From NCBI GenBank assembly GCA_017441765.1, contig JAFRVK010000036.1:28170-92169 (forward strand): a stretch of DNA of 64,000 nucleotides. The letters are read 5' to 3'. This stretch comes from Erysipelotrichaceae bacterium. GTDB lineage: Bacteria > Bacillota_I > Bacilli_A > Erysipelotrichales > Erysipelotrichaceae. The notes below the pieces were generated by a model. The model saw only the letters and a program-made list of their open reading frames with translations, did no database searches and was not told the origin of the DNA. A program made the translations under genes and the position numbers. Of this stretch, positions 52,584 through 61,549 are shown in pieces (position 1 is the first letter of the stretch; every line of letters starts with the position of its first letter).

Positions 52584-53543
52584 TTATTTCATTTCATCAT
52601 CATTGCTTTCGGCAATGATATAATGCTGTCGGTGTTTTGTTTCCATATAGGTTTTGCCCAGATACTGTCCCATGATCCCGATGCAGAACAGCTGAATGCC
52701 TCCGATAAAAATAATGGTACACATCGTCGAAGCCCAGCCCGCGACCGGATCGCCGAAGAGCAGTTTCCTGACGATGATGAATACCAGCATGATGAAGGCT
52801 ATGACCGTCATCAGCAGTCCGAAATAGGAAGCGATGTCCAGTGGAACATTGGAGAAATTGATGATGCCATCGATCGCATATTTGGTCAGTCCCCAGAAAC
52901 TCCAGGAAGTCGTGCCTGCGACACGTTCCACATTTTCGAAATCCAGCCAGCAGGTCTTGAAACCGACCCAGCCGAAGATGCCTTTCGAGAAACGGTTGTA
53001 TTCGCACATAGAGATAATCGCATCCAGCATCCTCCGGTCCATCAGTCTGAAATCGCGTGCACCATCGACGATCTGCGCATCCGAGATCTTGTTGATGATC
53101 TTATAGAAAAGACGGGCGAAGAAGCTTCTGACTTTCGATTCGCCTTTGCGGTCCACTCTTCTGGTCGCTACGGAATCGTATTCTCCGGTCTTGATGATCT
53201 CATACATCTTCGGAAGCAGTGACGGAGGATCCTGCATGTCCGCATCCATCGTCAGGGCATAGTCTCCCCTGGCATTCACGAAACCTGCATACATGGCGGC
53301 TTCTTTTCCGAAATTACGTGAAAAAGAAAGGTAACGGATCTTTTTGTCCTTCTTCGCAAGTTCTCGCATGACCTTCAGTGTTTCATCTCTGGAACCGTCA
53401 TCGACGAGGATGATCTCGTGATCGATGTCCATGGTCTTCAGGACTTTATTCAGTTCTTCATAAAAGATCGGTAAAGCTTCCTGTTCATTGAAACAGGGAA
53501 CGATGATGCTTAGGAGATCTTTCTTTGTTTTTGTTTTTGCCAT
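52584..53543 (-). CDS. GtrB-like polyprenyl-phosphate glycosyltransferase (GT2)
   Basis: 319 residues. GT2 domain with I-I-V-P-C-F-N-E-Q-E-A and the metal motif D-A-D-M-Q-D-P, then two C-terminal membrane helices ending Q-Y-L-G-K-T-Y-M-E-T-K. This matches GtrB/YfdH/CsbB, which load a sugar on undecaprenyl phosphate. The ATG at 53543 is nine bases from GAGG and one base after the MaoC stop; earlier ATGs are too close to the ribosome site or overlap the upstream gene. It may deliver a sugar for decoration of surface polymer, with a GtrA flippase. Confidence 0.85.
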   Translation of the reverse strand: MAKTKTKKDLLSIIVPCFNEQEALPIFYEELNKVLKTMDIDHEIILVDDGSRDETLKVMRELAKKDKKIRYLSFSRNFGKEAAMYAGFVNARGDYALTMDADMQDPPSLLPKMYEIIKTGEYDSVATRRVDRKGESKVRSFFARLFYKIINKISDAQIVDGARDFRLMDRRMLDAIISMCEYNRFSKGIFGWVGFKTCWLDFENVERVAGTTSWSFWGLTKYAIDGIINFSNVPLDIASYFGLLMTVIAFIMLVFIIVRKLLFGDPVAGWASTMCTIIFIGGIQLFCIGIMGQYLGKTYMETKHRQHYIIAESNDDEMK

Positions 53544-53544
53544 A

Positions 53545-53973
53545 TCATTCATCCTCGTATCGTAAGAATCCGACGTTGATTTTGCCTCTGACCACTTTAA
53601 CGCCATCCTGATTGGTGATGAGCGCTTTGATGACAGCCATTTTCACAGAAGGATGCAGTTCATATACCGTGCCTTTCACTGTCAGGGTATCCCCCGCATA
53701 GACCGGATTGAGATATTTCAGTTCCATGCCTTGCAGAAGACAGTATTTTCCGGGAAGATGAACACCGACCAGCCGAGAGAGCAGCGAACTTGTCAGCATG
53801 CCATAGACTACCTTATCTTTATAACCCTGAGACTGTGCAAACTCTTTCTGCATATGCAAAGGATTCACATCCCCTGAGATCTGCCTGAAAGCATCCATCT
53901 TTTCTTCCGTGACAGTCTCTTCAAAAGATACACTTAAACCTTCGTAAAGATCTTCAAAACGGTAATTATTCAT
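53545..53973 (-). CDS. MaoC-like (R)-specific hydratase
   Basis: 142 residues of the hot-dog fold with the (R)-hydratase motif S-G-D-V-N-P-L-H, giving Asp35 and His40 as catalytic pair. Such enzymes hydrate or dehydrate acyl-CoA or acyl-ACP. It overlaps the ACP gene by eight bases, so an ACP-bound acyl group is the likely substrate. It is part of the FkbH/ACP/MaoC module attached to the nonulosonate genes. Confidence 0.82.
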   Translation of the reverse strand: MNNYRFEDLYEGLSVSFEETVTEEKMDAFRQISGDVNPLHMQKEFAQSQGYKDKVVYGMLTSSLLSRLVGVHLPGKYCLLQGMELKYLNPVYAGDTLTVKGTVYELHPSVKMAVIKALITNQDGVKVVRGKINVGFLRYEDE

Positions 53974-54217
53974 TGCTGTCCTTTTTCAAGATAAGATCGA
54001 CCATCTCGCCGACATTGGCGAGTTCCGCGACTTCCGCCATATCGAACATCATCTCGAATTCATTCTCGATCGCTACGATCAGATTGATCTGTTCCAAAGA
54101 ATCCCAGTCTTCGATGTCTTCGGCATTGGTTTCATCATGTAGCTCGATGCTTTCATCATCGAACACGTTGCGGAAGATCCTGTTCATCTGCTGATATACA
54201 TATTCTCTAGTCATCAT
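53966..54217 (-). CDS. acyl carrier protein (dedicated)
   Basis: 83 acidic residues with the phosphopantetheine site D-W-D-S-L-E (Ser40). It is not beside fatty-acid synthesis genes but sits between MaoC and FkbH genes with overlaps of eight and 11 bases, so it is a dedicated carrier. In FkbH systems the ACP accepts a glyceryl group from 1,3-bisphosphoglycerate. Confidence 0.85.
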   Translation of the reverse strand: MMTREYVYQQMNRIFRNVFDDESIELHDETNAEDIEDWDSLEQINLIVAIENEFEMMFDMAEVAELANVGEMVDLILKKDSNE

Positions 54218-55994
54218 TCACCTCTATTACTTCGTTTCTGTTTCTGTATTCATTCACATCAAGTGTCCATACGGTATGCCCGTCAGGTTCTTCAAGTTCC
54301 TGATTGAATCCATGCAGGGCATAGAATTCTTTGACCATCGCATTCTTTGCGGTCGGATAGTAATCTCCGATGATCTGTCTGATGTCTCTTTCTTTACATC
54401 GTCTGACGAACTCATCCATCATCGCATATTCCATATCCCGTTTCAACACCCGGCAGCTCATGATCCACAGGATGATGCGGCAGACATTGTTGTCTTCCAG
54501 CTGTCCGATCGCTACCGTTACCAGTCCGTTATCCCCGAAACGGTCAAGAAGCTTGCCGTAGAGCGTGATGAACTTCTTATCGTTCGCCATGGCTTCGATA
54601 TCACTGACCGTGTATCTTCTTGTCGTGAGGTTGTACTGGTTGGATTTGTTGGAGAGCTGAGAGATCCGTTCGTAGTACATCGGCTCGAACGGCTTGATGA
54701 CTCCTTTCATCTCCAAGGATAAGAGATAGTCCTTATAATCCGTGAAGCTTGCCTGCGCCTTGACACGTTCCATGTTTTCTTTGTACATTTCATTGCGTTT
54801 GAGGTCATCTTTGGAGAGTGTAGTCACTTCAAAGAAACCGTTGCGGTCGAGATACTGGATGAAATGCTGGGTCACATCCAGTTCCGGTGCACAGACGCCT
54901 TTGAGCTGTTCTGTGACGATATGCCGTTCTGCCGGATTGTCGTCCACGAAGACCAGGCTTTCCGGAAGCAGATCCAGTTCCCTGGCGATCTCTTCGAAGT
55001 TTCTGTCTTTCGGATCCCAGTTGGCTTTGATTTCGATAAAATCATCTTCGGATAATTCCGAATCGGGATGTTTCAGACCGGCGATCGCATTCTCATATTC
55101 GTTCTTGGAATCGATATTCAGAATGATCCCAAGCTGCTTGTGTTCCTTCAGGTAACGCTGGAATTCCGCATAGAACTGACCTTCGGATTCTTTCGGTCCT
55201 ACCTTGATACCTTCCACGCCGTCATCGCCGATCACACCACCCCACAGGGTATTATCCAGATCAAGGACAAAGCCTTTCTTGTTCTTTCCGAAAATGGACT
55301 TGATGATATTGGCGACATTGAAGGAAAGATATGGGATCGCGTTGACATTCATCGCATACTTGTACATGTGGAAGTAGAACGGATCCGACCATTCTTTCAG
55401 TCCGTAATCGGCAGAGATGTATTCGATATCGCATAGATAGAAATTGTCATTCTTCTGCGCGTATTCCGCGAATCTTCGATTCAGTTCATGGATGAAATTC
55501 ACCTTGCCATGGATATCAGAAGCTTCCCGATTCCCCATCAGACGGTACATCGGAAGTTCGAAGTTGTTCTGGATGATCGGACAGCCATAGCGCTCTTTCA
55601 GACCGGTCCAGACACAATGGAACTTGTCGTATTCGATTTCCAGAAGTCTGTTTACGGTTTCTTCATCGTCGCTAAGCTGCGGATAGGTTGTGATATTGCG
55701 GTTGGTGGTGCAGACATATATGATGTCCGGAGCGAACCGCTTCAGTTCTTCGTTGTCAAAGACGGCGTCTTCATAGAATTTGTTGTATTCGGATTCATAG
55801 AATTCAGGTCTGATGCCATTGTTCAGAAGGAAGAGTTCCATCATCTGTCTTATGGCTGCAGTCGTGGAACCGCCCAGGATGGCGATCTTTTTTTCGACGA
55901 AAGAGCCGCCTTCCTCCAGCAGCTGTTTTTTGATCTTCCGTTTGTTTTCAAGAAGATAATTCGGGTCGAACGGATACAATAATTCCTTAAGCAT
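54207..55994 (-). CDS. FkbH-like HAD-IIIC protein (glyceryl-ACP synthase type)
   Basis: 595 residues. An N-terminal SGNH-like region with I-L-G-G-S-T (about 39-44), a central HAD domain with D-L-D-N-T-L-W-G-G (245-253) and V-F-V-D-D-N-P-A-E, and a C-terminal GNAT-like region. This is the FkbH architecture; characterised members load D-1,3-bisphosphoglycerate-derived glyceryl on ACP. Adjacent ACP and MaoC genes complete the module. In this cluster it may supply an unusual acyl or glyceryl group for the sugar acid. Confidence 0.88.
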   Translation of the reverse strand: MLKELLYPFDPNYLLENKRKIKKQLLEEGGSFVEKKIAILGGSTTAAIRQMMELFLLNNGIRPEFYESEYNKFYEDAVFDNEELKRFAPDIIYVCTTNRNITTYPQLSDDEETVNRLLEIEYDKFHCVWTGLKERYGCPIIQNNFELPMYRLMGNREASDIHGKVNFIHELNRRFAEYAQKNDNFYLCDIEYISADYGLKEWSDPFYFHMYKYAMNVNAIPYLSFNVANIIKSIFGKNKKGFVLDLDNTLWGGVIGDDGVEGIKVGPKESEGQFYAEFQRYLKEHKQLGIILNIDSKNEYENAIAGLKHPDSELSEDDFIEIKANWDPKDRNFEEIARELDLLPESLVFVDDNPAERHIVTEQLKGVCAPELDVTQHFIQYLDRNGFFEVTTLSKDDLKRNEMYKENMERVKAQASFTDYKDYLLSLEMKGVIKPFEPMYYERISQLSNKSNQYNLTTRRYTVSDIEAMANDKKFITLYGKLLDRFGDNGLVTVAIGQLEDNNVCRIILWIMSCRVLKRDMEYAMMDEFVRRCKERDIRQIIGDYYPTAKNAMVKEFYALHGFNQELEEPDGHTVWTLDVNEYRNRNEVIEVNDD

Positions 55995-56670
55995 TCAGTA
56001 TCGCCTCCACGATCTTCAGATCGAATTCACTGTCGATATCATAGGATCTTTCTCTGTCCATGATATAGGCGTAGCACCTGTCATCATAGATGTTCATGTG
56101 TTTGTAGAATGATTTCACTTTGGAGATATAGATCGCTCCATTGAAGCGGTAATAAGGCTGGATCTCCTGACGGCGTTTGTTGTACTGCTTCTGGGTGATG
56201 AAGCCTTTCATCGACAGGGAAGCGGGAAGCTTGTTGACCAGGTGGATCGAACACTCCAGTTCGCACATCGAAACGACGGCGTTGGCTCTCTTGTCTTTCA
56301 GTTCCTGATAAGCGTTGCGGATATCCTGGGCATTGCGTAGAGGAGAGGTCGGCTGCAGCAGTGCAAAGCTGTCGAATTCTTCCCCTTTCTCTTTGTACCT
56401 GTCCAGGACTTCCTTGACCACATCCCAGGGGGACGCACTGTCTGCTGAATTGTCTTTACTTCTAAGAAATGGAACGTTTGCCCCGTATTCTTTTGCGATC
56501 TTCGCATATTTCCTGCTGTCGGTGGATACCATGACTTCATCGAAACATCCCGACTGTAAAGCGGCTTCGATCGTGTAGACCAAAAGCGGTTTGCCGTTCA
56601 GCAGACGGATATTCTTGTCTTTGAGTCCTTTGGAACCGCTGCGGGCGATGATGATCGCGATATTTCTCAT
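55987..56670 (-). CDS. neuA: acylneuraminate (legionaminate) cytidylyltransferase
   Basis: 227 residues of the CMP-nonulosonate synthetase family, with I-A-R-S-G-S-K-G-L-K-D-K-N at 8-20 and L-Q-P-T-S-P-L-R. It activates a nonulosonic acid with CTP. The legB and ptmE genes nearby make legionaminic acid likelier than Neu5Ac, in which case legF is the appropriate name. Overlaps the FkbH gene by eight bases and neuC by four. Confidence 0.88.
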   Translation of the reverse strand: MRNIAIIIARSGSKGLKDKNIRLLNGKPLLVYTIEAALQSGCFDEVMVSTDSRKYAKIAKEYGANVPFLRSKDNSADSASPWDVVKEVLDRYKEKGEEFDSFALLQPTSPLRNAQDIRNAYQELKDKRANAVVSMCELECSIHLVNKLPASLSMKGFITQKQYNKRRQEIQPYYRFNGAIYISKVKSFYKHMNIYDDRCYAYIMDRERSYDIDSEFDLKIVEAILNA

Positions 56671-57830
56671 TGTTTCTCCATATCATAGAAGACCTTTTTG
56701 AGGTCTACTTCTTTATTATAAAAAGTTTTCTTGATGATTCTAAGCATCTGCTGTGAACTGTTGCCCTTTCCGTAAGGGTTGTCGACTTTCTGATCGAATT
56801 TCAGCGCTTTACGTAAGGCTTTCTCGATGTCTGCTTCGACAGGCTTGCAGTTGATGGTGCTGTCGGCCTGTATCCTGCCTTTCTGGCGGTCGCCGATATT
56901 CACGGTAGGCTTGTTGAAGGATGGAACCTCTACGATTCCGCTTGAGGAATTGCCAATGACACATTCGCAGTACTTGATCGCACTGAAATATTTCAATGTG
57001 CCCAATGATGAAACAAGGATGCAGTTGTCATGTTTCTGTACGAACTCTTCCAGTTTCGCATTGATCTTTTCGCCATCCAGATCGGCATTCGCTTTGGTGA
57101 TGATGAATGCCATTTCCGGATGATTGTTGATTACCTTCAGCAATTCATTCAACTGCGTCAGTGCGGAATTTCCTTCCAGAGTCACAGGGTGGAAAGTGAC
57201 CACAGCGTATGGCTTGTCCAGATCGCAATTCAGTTCCTTGGCCAGTTGCTTCCTGCTGAGACATTTGACTTTCCTGACGTTCTCAACACCCAAGGCGCCG
57301 GTATTGAATACTCTTTTCGGGTCTTCTCCGAGCTGGATGATCCGCTGGCGGTATGCCTCCGTAGAAGCGAAATGCAGATAGGACATTTTGGTGATGGAAT
57401 GACGGAAGACCTCATCGATCGCTCCCTGGGTCGTTTCTCCTCCCGCGATGTGGATCAAAGGAATGCGGCAGACGACCGCAGCGGCTGCCACCTCAAACAT
57501 CTCGAACCGATCTCCCAGCACCAGTACAACATCCGGTCTGGATGCTTCGAAATATTGCGTAAACTTCTCTATCGTCTTTGCCATGATCTTTCCTGTTTCC
57601 AGAGGACTGTCATTGGCTTTCGTTAAAATCGATATCTTTGTATCGATAGGAAGCTCATCTTTCTCGATTTCCTCTATGGTATGACCGAAAGCTTTCAGAA
57701 GATGCGTGCCGCTGACCGCCAGTCGCAGATCGACCCAGTCCTGTTCATTCAGCTTCAATAGTAAAGGACGCATGATCCCATAATCAGCTCTGGTCGTCGT
57801 TACAGCACATATCTTGAGTTTCTTAGTCAT
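56667..57830 (-). CDS. neuC: hydrolysing UDP/GDP-sugar 2-epimerase (NeuC/LegG)
   Basis: 387 residues with T-T-T-R-A-D-Y-G (11-18), H-I-A-G-G-E-T-T-Q-G-A-I-D and G-N-S-S-S-G-I-V-E, the motifs of hydrolysing NDP-HexNAc 2-epimerases. These turn UDP-GlcNAc, or in the legionaminic route a GDP-diacetamido-trideoxy-glucose, to the manno sugar. Neighbours suggest the latter. Overlaps neuA by four and neuB by eight bases. Confidence 0.9.
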   Translation of the reverse strand: MTKKLKICAVTTTRADYGIMRPLLLKLNEQDWVDLRLAVSGTHLLKAFGHTIEEIEKDELPIDTKISILTKANDSPLETGKIMAKTIEKFTQYFEASRPDVVLVLGDRFEMFEVAAAAVVCRIPLIHIAGGETTQGAIDEVFRHSITKMSYLHFASTEAYRQRIIQLGEDPKRVFNTGALGVENVRKVKCLSRKQLAKELNCDLDKPYAVVTFHPVTLEGNSALTQLNELLKVINNHPEMAFIITKANADLDGEKINAKLEEFVQKHDNCILVSSLGTLKYFSAIKYCECVIGNSSSGIVEVPSFNKPTVNIGDRQKGRIQADSTINCKPVEADIEKALRKALKFDQKVDNPYGKGNSSQQMLRIIKKTFYNKEVDLKKVFYDMEKQ

Positions 57831-58833
57831 CCAGTTCGTCTTTCTCGATCAGATAATCTTCTTCGTAATCGTGTTTTGCGGTCTTTCCCAAGAGCTCAAA
57901 CCAGCGCATTGGATCGATGCCATTTCCTGGTCTCTTGGTCGTAATGTTGTCTTCAGTGAAGACTTCGCCCGCCTTGATCGCTTTAGCAGCGATGATGCTC
58001 TTGCGGGCGATATCCTGGTTCTTCAGTTCGGAAGCGGATACCTTCTTGACGCCGTCACCGATGGCCTGTTCGACATTGCGGATCGTTCTGACCATTTCTG
58101 CCAGCTCCTGGGGTTCCAGGGACGCCTTATGATCCGGGCCTTCCATGTTTCTGTCCAAAGTGAAATGTTTCTCGATCACACAGGCTCCTCTTGCGACCGC
58201 CGCGATCGGAATCTCGATCCCTTTGGTATGATCGGAATAACCGACAGGAAGTCCGAAAGCTTCTTTCATCGTATCCATTGCTTTGAGGTTCACATCTTCA
58301 TATGGCGCAGGATATTCGGTCGTACAGTGCAGCAGCGTAATGTCTGTCGCTCCGTTGTCTTTCAGGACTTTGACCGCATTGCCTACTTCTTCCAAGGTGG
58401 ACATGCCGGTAGACATGATGATCGGCTCATGAAGCTGGGCGATCTTGATCAGCAGCGGCAGATTGGTGATCTCTCCTGACGGGATCTTCCAGAGTCCCAT
58501 GCCGATACCGTGAAGATAATCGACACTTGGCAGATCGAACGCGGTCGAAAGGAAACGGATCCCCTTTTCTTCACAATAATCTTTCAGCTGACCGTACTGT
58601 TCATATGTCAGCATCAGTTTCCGGACCATATCCAGCTGCGTATCGGCTTCGCCTGTGGTCTTCTTCTGATATTCCGCTTTATCCGCATAACGGGAAATGA
58701 CATTCTCCGCTTTGCAGGTCTGGAATTTGACGATGTCCGCTCCTGCTTCTGCCGCTTTGTCTACCAGCTGTTTCGCCAGTTCAAAGTTTCCGTTATGATT
58801 GACGCCTGCTTCGGCGATGATCAATGTCTTCAT
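57823..58833 (-). CDS. neuB: nonulosonic acid synthase (NeuB/LegI)
   Basis: 336 residues from the ATG at 58833 with GGAGT upstream; an open frame extends 59 codons upstream but is rich in Arg/His and out of frame within neuD, so it was rejected. N-terminal TIM barrel with I-A-E-A-G-V-N-H-N-G-N and G-Y-S-D-H-T-K-G, then a C-terminal SAF-type antifreeze-like domain (S-I-I-A-A-K-A-I-K-A-G-E). It condenses PEP with the manno-type sugar. Confidence 0.93.
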   Translation of the reverse strand: MKTLIIAEAGVNHNGNFELAKQLVDKAAEAGADIVKFQTCKAENVISRYADKAEYQKKTTGEADTQLDMVRKLMLTYEQYGQLKDYCEEKGIRFLSTAFDLPSVDYLHGIGMGLWKIPSGEITNLPLLIKIAQLHEPIIMSTGMSTLEEVGNAVKVLKDNGATDITLLHCTTEYPAPYEDVNLKAMDTMKEAFGLPVGYSDHTKGIEIPIAAVARGACVIEKHFTLDRNMEGPDHKASLEPQELAEMVRTIRNVEQAIGDGVKKVSASELKNQDIARKSIIAAKAIKAGEVFTEDNITTKRPGNGIDPMRWFELLGKTAKHDYEEDYLIEKDELDD

Positions 58834-59483
58834 TTGGACTCCTTCTTCTTGCTCCCCATGGTGACAGCAGGATTGCCTACCGTCATTCCCGGATTCTTTA
58901 TGGTCGTGAATACGGCAGCACCGACACCGATCTTTGCGTTGTCGCAGACGCTGATCCCCTGAATCAGAGAAGCGCCTGTGCCGATCTCTACGAATCTCCC
59001 TATCGTGCATTTTCCGGAAATCGTCGCATTCGGATAGACGATCGAATAGTCGCCTAACTCGACATCGTGATTGACTGCGGAATTATGCAGGACAAGGCAG
59101 TTCCTTCCCACGTGTGCGTTGACGCCAACCAAAGCATTCGCAAAAACCATGGAACCTTCTTCAATGACCGCACTCTTGTGGATAACGGCGCTTGGATCGA
59201 TCAGCGTAGCAACTTTCACATTGTCAGGCAGTCCTTCCATGATTCTTGACTTGACCGTCAGACTCGCCAAAGCACATACGACATAGACATCTTTATAATC
59301 TTCGATGACATCGTCTTCGCCCAAAACAGGATAGCCCATAAATTCCCTGAGTTCACTGATCTCCGTAAATCCCAAGAGATTCCATTCAGGCTCTTTCGCA
59401 TTGATCCGTTCGACCAGCCAGGCAACATCCTTGCCCAAATCACCGGCACCCATTATGATCAGGTCTTTCAGTTTATTCTCCAT
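58830..59483 (-). CDS. neuD: NeuD/LegH-like hexapeptide-repeat acyltransferase
   Basis: 217 residues: N-terminal nucleotide-binding-like part with I-M-G-A-G-D-L-G-K-D (10-19) and a left-handed beta-helix from about 90, as in PglD/NeuD N- or O-acyltransferases. In legionaminic synthesis LegH acetylates the C4 amino group; sialic-acid NeuD acts on oxygen. If a dedicated ACP supplies the acyl donor this enzyme is the candidate acceptor-side transferase. Overlaps neuB by four bases. Confidence 0.82.
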   Translation of the reverse strand: MENKLKDLIIMGAGDLGKDVAWLVERINAKEPEWNLLGFTEISELREFMGYPVLGEDDVIEDYKDVYVVCALASLTVKSRIMEGLPDNVKVATLIDPSAVIHKSAVIEEGSMVFANALVGVNAHVGRNCLVLHNSAVNHDVELGDYSIVYPNATISGKCTIGRFVEIGTGASLIQGISVCDNAKIGVGAAVFTTIKNPGMTVGNPAVTMGSKKKESK

Positions 59484-60504
59484 ACAATCTAATCCTCATC
59501 TTTTCCAGTTCGGACATCTGGCCCATATCCAGCCAGTCTTCTTCATCGACCGCATAGACGCCGATCTTTCTTCCTTTTTCCTGTTCCATTTTGACAATAT
59601 CAGGGAAGTCGGCTTTCTTCTGATCGATATCTTTCAGGATCTTTCCTTCGACCAGATACATGGCGGTATTGGTCAGGAAAGAATACTCCGGTTTTTCTTT
59701 GATGGCTTTCAGGACATCTCCTTCTTTGACATCGACGATCCCGTAAGGGATGGTCACTTTCTTTCTGGCACAGATCATGGTGATGTCGTTATTGTTCTTC
59801 TTATGGAATTTCAGGATTTCTCCGTAATCCGCCAGAATCAGGCTGTCGCAGCTGATAAAGAAGAAGGTCTCATCTTTCATATTCTTGAGCAGACTCAGAC
59901 CTCCGCCGGTTCCCAAAGGTTCTTCCTCGTCGGTCCAGGTCACGTTATACTGTTTATCTATTTCCTTGAAATAGGATTTGATCAGTTCTTTCTTATAGTT
60001 GACGATGATATTGAACTGATCGCAGCCGTATTCTTCGTAGCGGCGCATGATGTGTTCGATGATCGGCAGATCGCCTACCGGGATCAGCGGTTTCGGCAGG
60101 ATCTTGGTAAAAGGATCCAGTCTGGTTCCTTTGCCTCCGGCATTGATGACAACAGGGACATTGAGTTTCTTTCTTCTGACGCTTTGCCGTTTTCCGGTGT
60201 AGATGTCAAGGATCTTCTTTTTCCGGTCGATGATCGGGATGGCGATATAGTTTCCATCCAGCATGCCTACGGCTTCTTCCAGAGAATGTGCGACTTTCTT
60301 CGGCTTCCTGTTGCATGCTTCATAGACGGAATCATCAACATTGCCTCCGGCCATCAGATATCTGCGGATATCACCATCGGTCAGAGAGCCTGCGAGTCTG
60401 TCTTCTTTCGTGACAAAAAGGATCTTCGGTTTGACACGGTCGATCTTCTTTAAGGCTTCTTTTATCTTTGCATCTTCTTTGATCAGATATTGCTGATAGT
60501 TCAT
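59473..60504 (-). CDS. ptmE: PtmE-like nucleotidyltransferase with CBS pair
   Basis: 343 residues. Residues about 1-112 form a CBS pair (S-L-T-D-G-D-I-R-R-Y-L at 40-50), then a sugar-1-phosphate nucleotidyltransferase domain with N-A-G-G-K-G-T-R-L (121-129) and L-P-K-P-L (136-140). This fusion is typical of PtmE, the glucosamine-1-phosphate guanylyltransferase of the Campylobacter legionaminic route, which makes GDP- rather than UDP-linked intermediates. Confidence 0.82.
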   Translation of the reverse strand: MNYQQYLIKEDAKIKEALKKIDRVKPKILFVTKEDRLAGSLTDGDIRRYLMAGGNVDDSVYEACNRKPKKVAHSLEEAVGMLDGNYIAIPIIDRKKKILDIYTGKRQSVRRKKLNVPVVINAGGKGTRLDPFTKILPKPLIPVGDLPIIEHIMRRYEEYGCDQFNIIVNYKKELIKSYFKEIDKQYNVTWTDEEEPLGTGGGLSLLKNMKDETFFFISCDSLILADYGEILKFHKKNNNDITMICARKKVTIPYGIVDVKEGDVLKAIKEKPEYSFLTNTAMYLVEGKILKDIDQKKADFPDIVKMEQEKGRKIGVYAVDEEDWLDMGQMSELEKMRIRLYGE

Positions 60505-60511
60505 AACGCTC

Positions 60512-61492
60512 CTAAAGGTTGTAGATGTCTACCTTGTATTTATCAAGATTGTCACGGAAGAATTCAATCGTTTCTTTCAGCCCTTCTTCCAGAGTGTATT
60601 GCGGCCTCCAGGCGGTCAGGGCCTTGATCTTTTCATTTGAGCCTAAAAGACGTTCCACTTCCGATTTTTCCGGACGTACACGGATATCATCACAGACGAT
60701 CCTTGCATCCGGCGCAATCTGACGTATCAGTTCTTCTGCCAGTTCACCGATGGAGATTTCCCTCTGGGTCGCGATATTGATTTCTTCGCCGATCGTTTTG
60801 TCGGACTTGTAGATTTCCAGGAATCCTCTGGCAGTGTCTTTGACATAGTTGAAATCCCGGGTCGGCGCAAGTGATCCAAGCTTGATTTCTTTCTTTCCTG
60901 CCAGCAGCTGGGTGATAATCGTTGGAATGACTGCTCTTGCGGACTGGCGAGGACCAAAGGTATTGAATGGTCTTACGATCGTAACAGGCAGATCGAAACT
61001 GCGGTAGAATGATTCAGCCAGGCGGTCGGCCCCGATTTTTGTGGCGCTGTATGGCGACTGCCCCTGGTAAGGGTGCTTCTCATCGATCGGCACATACTGA
61101 GCCGTTCCGTAGACCTCGCTGGTCGAAGTGACCAGGACTCTTTCTGTTTTCAGGTCTCTGGCAGCCTGCAGGATATTCAGCGTGCCTTTAATATTGGTAT
61201 CGACATACATGTCAGGAGAATGATAGCTGTAAGGGATGGCGATCAAGGCAGCCAGATGGAACACGGCATCGCAGCCTTCCATTGCTGTTCTGACACCGTT
61301 CGGGTCTCTGACATCTCCGGCAAAGATATCCAGTTTCTCTTTGATCGCATCCTCAAAAGTATCGATCCAACCCCAGTTATTGAAAGAATTGTATTGGACC
61401 ATCGCCCGGACATCATAACCTTCCCTGACCAGCAGTTCGGTCAGATGACTTCCGATAAATCCTTCTGCACCTGTAACCAGTATTTTAGCCAT
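60512..61492 (-). CDS. legB: NDP-GlcNAc 4,6-dehydratase (LegB-like)
   Basis: 326 residues of the extended SDR family: G-A-E-G-F-I-G-S at 8-15, S-T-S-E-V-Y-G-T-A and Y-S-A-T-K. The segments Y-N-S-F-N-N-W-G-W and A-A-L-I-A-I-P-Y-S-Y-H-S-P match what I recall for LegB. It would form the 4-keto-6-deoxy sugar that LegC aminates, but no LegC gene lies in the window. It begins the compact operon down to at least 52584. Confidence 0.85.
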   Translation of the reverse strand: MAKILVTGAEGFIGSHLTELLVREGYDVRAMVQYNSFNNWGWIDTFEDAIKEKLDIFAGDVRDPNGVRTAMEGCDAVFHLAALIAIPYSYHSPDMYVDTNIKGTLNILQAARDLKTERVLVTSTSEVYGTAQYVPIDEKHPYQGQSPYSATKIGADRLAESFYRSFDLPVTIVRPFNTFGPRQSARAVIPTIITQLLAGKKEIKLGSLAPTRDFNYVKDTARGFLEIYKSDKTIGEEINIATQREISIGELAEELIRQIAPDARIVCDDIRVRPEKSEVERLLGSNEKIKALTAWRPQYTLEEGLKETIEFFRDNLDKYKVDIYNL

Positions 61493-61516
61493 ACGAAAAC
61501 CTCTTTTTTCGATTCT

Positions 61517-61545
61517 ATTTTAACATTTATTGTTTATTTGATAAA
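61517..61545 (-). promoter_or_regulatory. probable promoter of the legB operon
   Basis: On the minus strand TTTATC (61540-61545) and TAAAAT (61517-61522) are separated by 17 bases, in an A+T-rich 57-base gap after the GT2 gene. Confidence 0.45.
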
Positions 61546-61549
61546 ACTC

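Noticed and set aside
58834..59010. Arg/His-rich N-terminal extension of neuB
   Set aside because: The sequence lies within the neuD coding region in another frame, and neuB similarity and a ribosome site start at 58833.
60512..61492. UDP-glucose 4-epimerase
   Set aside because: Shares the SDR fold, but segment pattern and neighbours fit LegB-type 4,6-dehydratase better.
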